A stretch of 64,000 nucleotides of DNA from Vicinamibacteraceae bacterium. GTDB lineage: Bacteria > Planctomycetota > Phycisphaerae > Phycisphaerales > UBA5793. The translations under genes were made by a program, and so were the position numbers. Below the pieces are notes generated by a model. It was not told the DNA's origin, searched no databases, and saw nothing but the letters and a program-made list of their open reading frames with translations. This document shows positions 25,375 to 33,519 of the stretch, one piece after another. The DNA lies in the NCBI GenBank assembly GCA_011525805.1, contig WYBR01000028.1:62001-126000 (forward strand), in the 5' to 3' direction. Each line of letters opens with the position of its first letter. The stretch's first letter is position 1.

Positions 25375-26190
25375 ATGATGGAGCAGACGTGCCGCATCGG
25401 CGACATTGTTATCGGCCCGGACCGGCCCCTGTGCATCATCGCCGGACCCTGTGCGCTCGAATCGGTCGATCTGTGCCTGCGCATCGGCGAGACCGTCGGC
25501 GGCGCATGCGCTGACCTCGGCCTGCCGTACATCTTCAAGGCCAGTTTCGACAAGGCGAATCGATCGAGCATCGCCTCGAAGCGCGGGCCCGGCGTCGCGC
25601 AGGGGCTGCGCGACCTCTCGACCATTCGCCGGCGGCTGGGCGTGCCGGTGACGACGGACATTCACGAGCGCGAGCAGGCGAGCGCTGCGGCGGAGCACGT
25701 GGACCTCCTGCAGATTCCCGCGTTCCTGTGCCGTCAGACGGACCTGCTCGCCGCGGCCGCGGCAACGGGCCGGCCCGTGAACGTGAAGAAGGGACAGTTT
25801 CTCTCCCCCGCCGAGATGAAGCACGTCGTGCGCAAACTCGAAGAGGCGGGCTGCACCGACATGATGCTCACAGAGCGAGGCACGTTCTTCGGCTACCACC
25901 GGCTGGTGAACGACTTCATCGGCCTGGGCGACCTGATGGAGATCGGGCCGCCGGTCTGCTTTGACGCGACGCACTCGACGCAACTGCCCGGCGCGACGGA
26001 GACGAGCGGCGGGAGGCCGGAGCGAGCGCCGCTGCTGGCGCGGGCGGCCGTCGCCGCGGGGGTGCATTGCATCTTCCTCGAGTGCCACCCGGAGCCGGCC
26101 GCGGCGCTCTCCGACGCTTCGAACATGCTCCCGCTGGACCAGGTTGCCGCGCTGCTCCGATCGCTTGCGGCGATCCGGGGCGCGATGTAG
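25375..26190 (+). CDS. kdsA: 3-deoxy-8-phosphooctulonate synthase
   Basis: 271 aa. Condenses phosphoenolpyruvate with arabinose-5-phosphate to Kdo-8-phosphate, the sugar that links lipid A to the LPS core; its presence indicates an outer membrane. Motifs: CIIAGPCALES, FKASFDKANRSS, DIHEREQA, LQIPAFLCRQTDLL, VNVKKGQFLSP, CFDATHSTQLPG and FLECHPEP. The Cys in PAFLCRQT is normal. Two adjacent ATGs (25375, 25378); SD weak. In metal-dependent KdsA forms a Cys sits near AGPC; here the C of GPCA is present, suggesting a metal enzyme. Confidence 0.95.
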   Translation: MMEQTCRIGDIVIGPDRPLCIIAGPCALESVDLCLRIGETVGGACADLGLPYIFKASFDKANRSSIASKRGPGVAQGLRDLSTIRRRLGVPVTTDIHEREQASAAAEHVDLLQIPAFLCRQTDLLAAAAATGRPVNVKKGQFLSPAEMKHVVRKLEEAGCTDMMLTERGTFFGYHRLVNDFIGLGDLMEIGPPVCFDATHSTQLPGATETSGGRPERAPLLARAAVAAGVHCIFLECHPEPAAALSDASNMLPLDQVAALLRSLAAIRGAM

Positions 26191-26331
26191 CCCGACGGAT
26201 GGTCCGGCAGTTCTTGCGCTCCTACCTCGGCACGCGTTGTGCCGATTCAGGATAATGTGAAAGCGCCACTTGACAGGGCCGGGACAGCGGCGCATCCTTG
26301 AGGAGCAGCAGGCGGGCAGGGACGCGGCCTC

Positions 26332-26715
26332 ATGAGAATCGAAGCACATCAGGGCGGGTATCGGATGGTGCCGTCGACGAGCGCGACATCGCCGGTCGTG
26401 CGCGCGTACGAGCAGGGGCGGCAGACCGCGCTCCCCTGTGAAGACGGCGCAACGCCGGTGCGAACGCGCGATGCAGACCGCATCGAACTGACCTCGCTGC
26501 CGATCGCCGCGGCGATGCGCGAGGTGTCGCGCGCTGACCTCGTGCAGCAGCGCCTCCGCGAGCGGCTTGTGGCCGGGCAGGTTGATGGGCCGATCGACCT
26601 CGCCGGACCCGCCGGGCCCAACCGCGTACTCAACCGCGCGTACTTCCTCAGCGAGCAGTCGGTGGCGGAGCGGAACATCTCCGCCGTCGGCCGGCGCCTC
26701 GACGTGCACGGCTGA
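26332..26715 (+). CDS. Small unknown protein, faintly FlgM-like
   Basis: 127 aa, ATG 26332. No confident family. The middle has DRIELTSLP, then DLVQQRLRERLVAGQVDGPI, which resembles the anti-sigma-28 factor FlgM pattern (DRVELS... then R..V..LR..I..G.Y.vd), but the ending (NRVLNRAYFLSEQSVAERNI) is not FlgM-like. Composition is hydrophilic with no signal peptide. No other flagellar gene is in the window. Upstream at 26229-26247 is a copy of the CGGCAC...GTGCCGAT motif seen before pfk, and GATAAT at 26251 could be a -10. Confidence 0.55.
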   Translation: MRIEAHQGGYRMVPSTSATSPVVRAYEQGRQTALPCEDGATPVRTRDADRIELTSLPIAAAMREVSRADLVQQRLRERLVAGQVDGPIDLAGPAGPNRVLNRAYFLSEQSVAERNISAVGRRLDVHG

Positions 26716-26718
26716 TCC

Positions 26719-26902
26719 CCCCACGCCCACGATGAGGCTTTGCGAATCGCGGTGTTCCCCACGCCCACGATGAGGCTTTGCGAATCGCGGTGTTCCCCAC
26801 GCCCACGATGAGTCTTTGCGAGTCGCGGTGTTCCCCACGCCCACGATGAGGCTTTGCGAATCGCGGTGTTCCCCACGCCCACGATGAGGCTTTGCGAATC
26901 GT
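26719..26902. repeat. 38-bp tandem array, about five copies
   Basis: Units 'ccacgcccacgatgaggc' + 'tttgcgaatcgcggtgttcc' repeat with an exact 38-bp period (acgatgag at 26729, 26767, 26805, 26843, 26881). Copies are almost identical (single changes such as gaggc to gagtc). There are no spacers, so it is not a CRISPR array. It lies between two co-directional genes, starting just after the first stop and ending 30 bp before the next ATG. Confidence 0.93.
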
Positions 26903-26933
26903 GGGATGCGTTTAAGCCGACACTTGAAATGCA

Positions 26934-27758
26934 ATGACCGACGTCTCACCCCCCCGCCCCGATGCCGACCCCGCGCGCCTCATGCAGTTCCTCTGGATCG
27001 ACACGGGCGAAGCGCACCTCGCCGCGTCGATCGACCTGCCTTCCGCGGCCCCGCCCTGGCCCGTCGTGGTGCTCGTCCACGGCCTGAGCGGCGACCGCAT
27101 CGGGCGCAGTTATCACTTCGTCGAGTTCGGCCGCCGCCTCGCCAACCGCGGGATCGCCTGCGTGCGCTTCGACCACGCGGGCTGCGGCGAATCGACGGGC
27201 GATCAGTTGAGCCTGAGCATGCACACCGTCGAGCGCGATGCGCTGGCGGTGATGGACCACCTTCGGCGCGATCGGCGGTTTGACGCCGCGCGGCTCGGCG
27301 TGGTGGGTTCGAGCCTCGGCGGCCTGGGGGCGGTGATGCTCGCGGCCCGGTGCGGCGCGCGCGGCCTGTGCCTCTGGGCCCCGGTGTGCGACCTGCCGGG
27401 AATGACGCGGGCCCTCGCCGCCCGTACGCCTCTGCGCGAGACGCTCGAAGCGATCGGCTACGCCCCGTTCAAGGGCCTGCGCCTCGGGCCGGACTACTTC
27501 CAGAGCCTCGATCACCTCGACCCCGGCGCGAACCTTGCGACCTATCGCGGTCCGGTCTTCATTGCCCACGCGCGCGACGACCAGGCCGTGCCTATCAGCG
27601 AGTCGCACCGATACGTGCAGTTGTGCGAGGAGCGCGGCGTGCCGTGCGAACTGCTCGAGTTTGACGGCAACACGCATGACTTCCACGAAGAGCCGGCGCG
27701 GTCGAAACTTCTCGGCGAGTCGATCGGACGCCTGTGCCGCTGGCTCGGCGTTGCATGA
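26934..27758 (+). CDS. Alpha/beta hydrolase
   Basis: 274 aa. Serine hydrolase of the esterase/peptidase type (the closest-looking group is the S9/'YitV, fermentation-respiration switch' hydrolases). Oxyanion HGLSGDRIG, CVRFDHAGCGESTG, nucleophile Ser in GSSLGGLGA, acid in HARDDQAVP, and catalytic His in GNTHDFHEE. A cap region at about residues 160-210 could set substrate specificity. No signal peptide, so cytosolic. Substrate unknown. It precedes hflX by 219 bp. Confidence 0.9.
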   Translation: MTDVSPPRPDADPARLMQFLWIDTGEAHLAASIDLPSAAPPWPVVVLVHGLSGDRIGRSYHFVEFGRRLANRGIACVRFDHAGCGESTGDQLSLSMHTVERDALAVMDHLRRDRRFDAARLGVVGSSLGGLGAVMLAARCGARGLCLWAPVCDLPGMTRALAARTPLRETLEAIGYAPFKGLRLGPDYFQSLDHLDPGANLATYRGPVFIAHARDDQAVPISESHRYVQLCEERGVPCELLEFDGNTHDFHEEPARSKLLGESIGRLCRWLGVA

Positions 27759-27977
27759 GCACTGGCCCGCCGCGCGCCGCGCCTCTATCATCCCTCGCCA
27801 TGCGCTTCTGACGCACGCATTCCGACGGCTGACTTCCGGCCCGCGCGACCGCTCGTCGGGGCAGACCCCTTCGTCGCGGCCGCGACTGTGAATGCGATCG
27901 CTTCCTCATCGTACAATCAACCGTCTCCCACGCGCCCGGTCCGCAGGCGGCGCGGCATTTCAACGGCCCACGACTCC

Positions 27978-29384
27978 ATGACATCCATCTCACAGGAACA
28001 ACTCCAGTCGCGCACCCTCTCCGAGCGAGCGATCCTCGTCGCCTGCCACCTGCCCGGTTCGCGGCACGATCCGCGCGACCCGTTGGGCGAACTGCGCCTC
28101 CTCGCCGAGACGGCGGGGGCGACGGTCGTGGGAGAGGCGATGCAGTCGCGCCGCGCGCCCGAGCCGGGCACCTACATCGGCACCGGCAAACTCGAGGAAC
28201 TCAAGCGCCTCGCGGGCGAACTCGAGGCGTCGCTGGTCATCTTCGACAACGACCTCAGCCCTTCGCAGATCCGCAATATCGAGAAGATCGTGGGGGTCAA
28301 AATCATCGACCGCAGCGAACTGATCCTCGACATCTTCGCCGGCCGGGCGACGACGGCGGCGGCGCGGCTCCAGGTCGAACTGGCGCAACTCGAATACACC
28401 TATCCGCGCCTGCGCGCCATGTGGTCGCACCTCGGGCAGATCACCGGCGGCGCGCCGCTGGGCATCGGCACACGCGGGCCGGGCGAGACGCAGATCGAGA
28501 CCGACCGCCGCCTCGTCCAGCGGCGCAAGAGCGTCCTCAAGGCGCGGTTGGCGGAAGTGTTGGCGCGGCGGGTGCGCGAAGTGGCCCACCGGCGCTCCGA
28601 GCACCGCACCGTCTGCCTCGTCGGCTACACCAACGCGGGAAAGTCCACGCTCTTCAACGCCCTCACCGGCCCGTCGGGCGGCGGCGGGGCGTATGCCGAT
28701 GATCGACTGTTCGCCACGCTCACGACGCGCACGCGCCGCTGGCCTCTGGGCAACGGTCAGGAAGCGCTGCTCTCGGACACGGTCGGCTTCGTGCGCGACC
28801 TGCCGCACCATCTCATCGCATCCTTCCGCGCCACGCTCGAAGAAGCCATCCACGCCGACCTGCTGCTCATCGTTATCGACGTGGCCGACCCGATGGCAGC
28901 GGTGCAGTATGAGATCGTGCGCGAGACGCTCAACGACCTGCTCAGACCGGACTCGCGCCGCCGCGCAGCGCGCATTGCGGATGAATCAAGCAACGGCGAG
29001 TGGGTGGAGGAGGAGGTTGAATCGCCCCCTCCGGCAATCGACCCCCACCTGCCGCGCCACATCCTCGTGCTCAACAAGGTGGACCGCCTCGAGGACGAGA
29101 CTGAACTGGCGGTGTGGCACCAGCGCGACGCGTCGGCGATCGCAATCAGCGCGAAGTCCGGCCGGGGCCTGGACGACCTGCGCCGCGCGGTCCAGGAGCG
29201 GCTCATGGGCGAGATCGTCGAGATCGAGTTCACCGCGCCCTACTCGGCGGCGAAGGCGATCGCCTACGCCGAGTCGCGCGGCGAAGTGGTCCAGCGCGAT
29301 TACGCAGAGGGCGGCGTGCGGCTGCGCCTGCGCATCGGCGAGAGCCACCTCGACCGCCTGCGGTCAATGGGACTGGCGGTGTGA
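27978..29384 (+). CDS. hflX: GTPase HflX
   Basis: 468 aa from ATG 27978; a longer ORF from 27888 has no SD and no family sequence. Ribosome-associated GTPase that splits stalled 70S ribosomes. N-terminal HflX domain (ILVACHLPGS, LAETAGATVVGEAMQSR, GTYIGTGKLEELK, IIDRSELILDIF), glycine-rich linker, then G domain: G1 GYTNAGKSTLFNAL, G3 LSDTVGFVRDLPHHL, G4 LNKVDRL and G5-like AISAKSG. Residues near 345-360 carry an acidic insert. The last 21 bp overlap convergently with bioD. Confidence 0.96.
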   Translation: MTSISQEQLQSRTLSERAILVACHLPGSRHDPRDPLGELRLLAETAGATVVGEAMQSRRAPEPGTYIGTGKLEELKRLAGELEASLVIFDNDLSPSQIRNIEKIVGVKIIDRSELILDIFAGRATTAAARLQVELAQLEYTYPRLRAMWSHLGQITGGAPLGIGTRGPGETQIETDRRLVQRRKSVLKARLAEVLARRVREVAHRRSEHRTVCLVGYTNAGKSTLFNALTGPSGGGGAYADDRLFATLTTRTRRWPLGNGQEALLSDTVGFVRDLPHHLIASFRATLEEAIHADLLLIVIDVADPMAAVQYEIVRETLNDLLRPDSRRRAARIADESSNGEWVEEEVESPPPAIDPHLPRHILVLNKVDRLEDETELAVWHQRDASAIAISAKSGRGLDDLRRAVQERLMGEIVEIEFTAPYSAAKAIAYAESRGEVVQRDYAEGGVRLRLRIGESHLDRLRSMGLAV

Positions 29385-30185
29385 GCGATCTTCGCGGCGG
29401 CGCGGGGGTCTGGCGTATGGCCGCCAGTCCGTCAGCGCCACGGCGGCGCGCACCTCGTCATGCAGCACGCCCTCGGCCACGTTGAGGTCGCGCTCGCTCA
29501 CGCGCGGCACCGTGGCGAGGATCGGCAGGCGGTTCATTCGCCCGAGCCAGTCGCGATTCGTCTGCATCGCTGGGTCGGGATCATCCGGCTCGTAGAAGTT
29601 CACAATCAGCCCGGCGATGCGGCAACCGGCGCGGCGCAGCGCCTCGACGGTGAGCGCGGTGTGATTGAGCGTGCCGAGGTCGGCGCGGCAGACGATGAGG
29701 ACGGGGTAGTCTGCCTCGGCGATGAGATCGAGGACGGTGCGCTGCGCATCGTTGGGATCGATGGGCACCATCACGCCGCCCACGCCTTCCATGAGGACGA
29801 TGTCGCAGCCGGCGTCGATGGCGGCGAGGCTGCGCCGAATCGGCGCGACATCGAGCGATCGCCGGCTGCGCTCCATCGCCACCGCCGGCGCCACGGGCAA
29901 TCGTTCGAGAATGGGCGAGACGAGCGGCAGGCCGCCGATCGCCGGGTCGAACTGCGAGAAGTACGCCAGCGCCTGCGCATCATCGCTCACCAGCCCCTCT
30001 CGCTCGGACCGCGCGCCTGTGGCGAAGGGCTTGCACACGCCGACGCGCAGGCCGAGGCGCACGAGAATGTCGGCGATGGCGCAGGTGATGACCGTCTTGC
30101 CCACGCCGGTGTCGGTCGCGGTAATGAACAGCCCGGGCTTGTCACGCGGCGGGAGGTCGAAGGAACTGGCGAGTGCGTGCTGCAT
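29364..30185 (-). CDS. bioD: Dethiobiotin synthetase
   Basis: 273 aa. Closes the ureido ring of biotin from 7,8-diaminopelargonic acid, CO2 and ATP. Motifs: FITATDTGVGKTVITCAIAD (P-loop), VCKPFATGA, VLMEGVGGVMVPI and PVLIVCRADLGTLNHT, then GLIVNF. No other bio gene is present in the window. The C-terminal 20 residues are Arg-rich and overlap the end of hflX on the opposite strand, so the end may be ragged. Upstream is repeat DNA. Confidence 0.93.
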   Translation of the reverse strand: MQHALASSFDLPPRDKPGLFITATDTGVGKTVITCAIADILVRLGLRVGVCKPFATGARSEREGLVSDDAQALAYFSQFDPAIGGLPLVSPILERLPVAPAVAMERSRRSLDVAPIRRSLAAIDAGCDIVLMEGVGGVMVPIDPNDAQRTVLDLIAEADYPVLIVCRADLGTLNHTALTVEALRRAGCRIAGLIVNFYEPDDPDPAMQTNRDWLGRMNRLPILATVPRVSERDLNVAEGVLHDEVRAAVALTDWRPYARPPRRREDRSHRQSH

Positions 30186-30245
30186 GTCGATTCAGAGCCA
30201 AGCACAGAGGCACAGAGGACGCTGAGGGTGCACAGAGAGAAGACA

Positions 30246-30405
30246 AGGAGTCATGGCCTCAAAGAGGCACAGAAGTCACAAAATGAGATTAGATGGGATT
30301 CACTCAAAAGTCTGTGCACGGCAACAGATACTCAGCCATGAATCGACGGCGTCCTTTCATCTGATCTCCTTTGTGCATTCTGCGCCTCTTTGTGGCCATT
30401 GCTCT
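30246..30405. repeat. Imperfect inverted repeat of the 'ggccgcaaagaggc' family
   Basis: Left arm about 30253-30296 (ggcctcaaagaggcacag, aagtcacaaaatgagattag) and right arm about 30357-30400 (catctgatctcctttgtgc, attctgcgcctctttgtggcc) are near reverse complements around a 60-bp middle. 30190-30240 and 30405-30470 carry more 'cacagaggcacagagg' words. The whole 280-bp gap between bioD and nnrD is repeat DNA; no gene is seen. Confidence 0.8.
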
Positions 30406-30465
30406 TGGCTCTCTCCTTCTCTCTCTGTGCGCCCTCAGCGTCCTCTGTGCCTCAGTGGTTGGCCT

Positions 30466-31395
30466 TCATGCGGAGCGGATGTCGCGCAGGACGTGCGGGA
30501 GTTCGTCGGCGAGTTCGGCGGCGAGCAGGCCGGCCGAGCCGCGCGACTTCGCCCAGCGCTCGCCGGCGAGTCCGTGCAGCGCCACGCCCCAGCGGGCCGC
30601 GTCGTAGAGATCAAGCCCGCCGAGTTGGGTTGGACTCACGCGCCCCATGTGCGGCTTCCACCACTGCGCCACGGCCGAGGCGATCGCGCCGGTCAGGACG
30701 TCGCCGGTGCCCGCGGTGGCCAGCGCCGGGTTGTGGAAGGCGGCGGTCCAGGCGCGCTGCCCGTCGGTGACGATCGTCGCCGCGCCCTTGAGAACGACGA
30801 CGCAGCCGAGGCGCTGGGCCATCTCGACGGCGGCCGCAGCGCGATCGCGCTCCGCGCCGGGCATGCCCAGCGTTGCCGCGAGGCGCGCAAACTCGCCGGG
30901 ATGCGGCGTGAGGATCAGCGGGGCGCGCAGATCCGCGGAAAACTCGCGCACTTCGGCGAGGTTGTTGAGCCCATCGGCGTCGAGAACGATCGGCGCCTCA
31001 TCCTGCGCGAGGAGCCACATGAGCAGTTGCTGGCGGTCAAAGCCCACGCCCCAGCCCGGCCCGACGGCGAGGCACGCCGCCCGCTCGATCTCCGGCGCGA
31101 GCAGGGCCGCCGCGTCGCTGGGCAACAGCCGCATGCCATCGTCGAGGGGCAGCGCGATGCCCGTCGCGCTCGGCGCGATGGCGATCGCCGGCGCGAGCAC
31201 CGTGCCCGGCAGCGCGAGTTTCGCCAAACCGCAGCCGGTGCGCAGAGCCGCGAGCGCCGCGAGCGCCGGCGCGCCGATCATGGTGTGTACCCCGTCGTCG
31301 CATCCGCCGATGACGAGCACCGTGCCGAAGTGGCCCTTGTGCGAATCGGCCGGTCGCGGCGGGAGCGGCGGAAGATCGGTCAGGTCGATCGACAT
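30466..31395 (-). CDS. nnrD: ADP-/ATP-dependent NAD(P)H-hydrate dehydratase
   Basis: 309 aa. Repairs hydrated NADH and NADPH; corresponds to the C-terminal half of YjeF, here as a stand-alone protein without the epimerase domain (NnrE). Family signs: HKGHFGTVLVIGGCDDGVHT, MIGAPALAALAALRTGCGLA, ILTPHPGEFARL, VVLKGAATIVTDG, and ALATAGTGDVLTGAIA (nucleotide loop). Full length for the domain. Isolated minus-strand gene bounded by repeat elements on both sides. Confidence 0.94.
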   Translation of the reverse strand: MSIDLTDLPPLPPRPADSHKGHFGTVLVIGGCDDGVHTMIGAPALAALAALRTGCGLAKLALPGTVLAPAIAIAPSATGIALPLDDGMRLLPSDAAALLAPEIERAACLAVGPGWGVGFDRQQLLMWLLAQDEAPIVLDADGLNNLAEVREFSADLRAPLILTPHPGEFARLAATLGMPGAERDRAAAAVEMAQRLGCVVVLKGAATIVTDGQRAWTAAFHNPALATAGTGDVLTGAIASAVAQWWKPHMGRVSPTQLGGLDLYDAARWGVALHGLAGERWAKSRGSAGLLAAELADELPHVLRDIRSA

Positions 31396-31431
31396 GCGGC
31401 CTCAAGTATAGCGGGGGGCGAATCGCGCTAA

Positions 31432-31530
31432 GAACGCCTCTCAGAATGAGCCGTCCGGATCGGCGGTACAGGCTCTCGAGCCTGTACGATCGTGCAGGCT
31501 GGAAAGCCTGCACCACCATTCCGTGAGCCG
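31432..31530 (+). repeat. Two-hairpin dispersed element, copy B
   Basis: Hairpin 31466-31487 (GTACAGGCTCTCGAGCCTGTAC split by its loop) and hairpin 31492-31513 (GTGCAGGCT...AGCCTGCAC), joined by GATC. The surrounding 30 bp on the left and 15 bp on the right also match copy C (44010-44112, reversed), so the mobile or amplified unit is close to 100 bp. It lies between nnrD and the transglutaminase gene. Confidence 0.9.
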
Positions 31531-31532
31531 CC

Positions 31533-33065
31533 CTAATACTCGAGTTCGACGACGTCGATGCGCAGGCGCCCCATGAGCGGGAGGATCGACGTGATCTCGG
31601 AGAGCAGCGCGCCGTCGTCCAGCGCCGAGACGCTCAGCGCGATGTGCGTCGCGTCAAAGCGGTGCGCCTGCGCCGCGTCGAAGTCCACCCAGCAGCCGTC
31701 GATGAGCGCCTGCGTCCACATGTGGTAGCCGAAGATGGACTTGCGGCCGGCGATCTCATCGACGAGGACGAGGCCCGTGGCGACGCGGGCGGGGATGCCT
31801 TGCGTGCGAAGCATCGCGGCGGTGAGCACGGCGTGCTCGGTGCAGTCGCCCTCGCGGCTGCGCGCGACGTCCGCGGCCGAGGCAAGGCCGACGCCCAGGC
31901 TCTTGCGACGGATGTAGCGGTTGACGTAGGCCCGGATCGCCTCGGCGCGCTTCAGCGGGTCATCGCGCACGCCGCGCACCGCCCGGCCGGCGAGTTCGAC
32001 GACGCGCGCATCGGTGGTGTTGATGAGGTCCGACGCGCCGAGGCACTGGTTCGCGTCCTCCGCCTGCTCGGTCTGCCGGCGCGCGACGTCGACGGTGAGG
32101 CGCTGCCGGGCGCCGCCTTCGATCGCTTCGACGCTCTGCGCGCCGGTCGATGGAAGTTCGGGCATCCCACCCTCGGCGACGGAGAGGTCGAAGACGGCGC
32201 GCCGCAGATGCGCCGGCCGCGCGATGGGGCGGCTCGGTTCGACGAAGGTGCTGAGCATCATCTCCGGCCCGGCGCCGACGCGCTTCGCCTGCGCCTCGTC
32301 GGCCAGCAGCGTGACGATCACCATCCCCCCGAGATCGACTTCACTGCGCACCAGAACGCCCTGCGGGTCGAAGTACTCCGTCGCGGCGAAGTTCGGCAGA
32401 TTCGCCTGCACGGTCTTCCAGCGCGTCGCGCGGACCTTCTTGCCGCGCACTTCGATCGTCTGATCGCGATGCAGCAGTTCGCGCGTGATGGTGACGGGCG
32501 CGGCCTCGCCGAGCGCGTCGATGGCCGTGAGCGTGATCGAGTCGGCCCCGCCGCGCACCCGCGCGGCGAGAAACTCCGCGGCCTGGTGCGGCGTCTTCCA
32601 CTCGCCGCCGGGCATCGGACGCGTCGTCGTGGTGGTGCGGCCCGCTTCGGTGATGCGAACGGTGACCTGTTCGGGCCCGAACTCATACTCCGCCTCGCGC
32701 GGCGCCGAACCGAGGTCCTGGAGCGACCACATTGAGATGGGCCGGCCGTCGGCCGTTTCGATGAAGCGCCCCTGCTTGCGCGAGGCGACGGAGGTTCCGG
32801 CGCGCGAGACGGTGAGCGTCCACTCCATCTCCGTGGTGATGCGCTCGCCGCCGCCCGCGGCGTCGTCGGCCTGCCGCGTCGTCTGCACGTGCATCCACCC
32901 GGCGTGCTGGCCCTGGAGGGTGACGAGGTACCAGAGATCGGCGTTGGAGGTCGGGGCGGCGAAACCGCACGCGCTCCCCGCCGGCCGCCCGCACGCGAGG
33001 AGCAGCACGACAAGGCTCACGCACCGCACGAGAATCCGACCGCGGCGGCCCATCAACAGGATCAT
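31533..33065 (-). CDS. Secreted transglutaminase-like protein
   Basis: 510 aa with an N-terminal signal sequence (ILVRCVSLVVLLLACG); the Cys25-Gly could also be a lipobox-like site. The long middle is beta-rich with no known motif. The transglutaminase-like core sits at about residues 370-465 with the thiol triad: Cys408 in GDCTEH, His448 in GYHMW, Asp461/463 in VDFDAA. Such periplasmic domains act as proteases, cross-linkers or peptide-bond modifiers; the substrate is unknown. Two ATGs (33065, 33053) are possible starts. It starts a minus-strand unit whose upstream neighbour is a possible gene remnant. Confidence 0.88.
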   Translation of the reverse strand: MILLMGRRGRILVRCVSLVVLLLACGRPAGSACGFAAPTSNADLWYLVTLQGQHAGWMHVQTTRQADDAAGGGERITTEMEWTLTVSRAGTSVASRKQGRFIETADGRPISMWSLQDLGSAPREAEYEFGPEQVTVRITEAGRTTTTTRPMPGGEWKTPHQAAEFLAARVRGGADSITLTAIDALGEAAPVTITRELLHRDQTIEVRGKKVRATRWKTVQANLPNFAATEYFDPQGVLVRSEVDLGGMVIVTLLADEAQAKRVGAGPEMMLSTFVEPSRPIARPAHLRRAVFDLSVAEGGMPELPSTGAQSVEAIEGGARQRLTVDVARRQTEQAEDANQCLGASDLINTTDARVVELAGRAVRGVRDDPLKRAEAIRAYVNRYIRRKSLGVGLASAADVARSREGDCTEHAVLTAAMLRTQGIPARVATGLVLVDEIAGRKSIFGYHMWTQALIDGCWVDFDAAQAHRFDATHIALSVSALDDGALLSEITSILPLMGRLRIDVVELEY

Positions 33066-33134
33066 ACCACGACCGGGCCGCCCCGAGCGGACTCCCGACG
33101 CACCCGACGCACGTCGCCCACCTCTTCTCCCGCC

Positions 33135-33326
33135 TCACTCCCGCACCAACGTCAGGCGCAGCACCGCGTCACGGAGGAAGTTGATGTGCCGGTCGCCGGC
33201 GAGGCCGTCGAGTTCTTCGGCGATCGGGACCACGCCGTGGTTGGTGCTCGGCGTCGTGGCCCAATCGGCAACGACGCTGAGCAGTTCCTGACTGTGTCCG
33301 AAACTGATCGGCGTGCCCTCCGGCAT
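33135..33326 (-). CDS. Short ORF, possibly a remnant of a longer gene
   Basis: 63 aa (MPEGTPISFGHSQELLSVVA...). The same frame is open for a further 33 codons upstream without a start codon (…NAIPFNTGEAAKIRVLP), until a TGA, and the protein-like composition continues across the ATG. This suggests the 3' end of a truncated or frameshifted gene; a neighbouring frame ends in 'MGEVTLK'. Not recognised. Low confidence that it is expressed. Confidence 0.35.
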   Translation of the reverse strand: MPEGTPISFGHSQELLSVVADWATTPSTNHGVVPIAEELDGLAGDRHINFLRDAVLRLTLVRE

Positions 33327-33519
33327 CGGCAGGACGCGAATCTTCGCCGCCTCGCCTGTGTTGAACGGAATCGCATTGATGTGCGGATGGGGATCGGATC
33401 TGGCCGCGCCGTCGTCATTTCAGGGTGACTTCCCCCATGAGAGTGACGGAGCGCCATGAGGCGCAGAGCGGCAACTGCGTTATACTCCCTGAGACTCGAC
33501 ATTTCCGAAGGAGCGTGCC

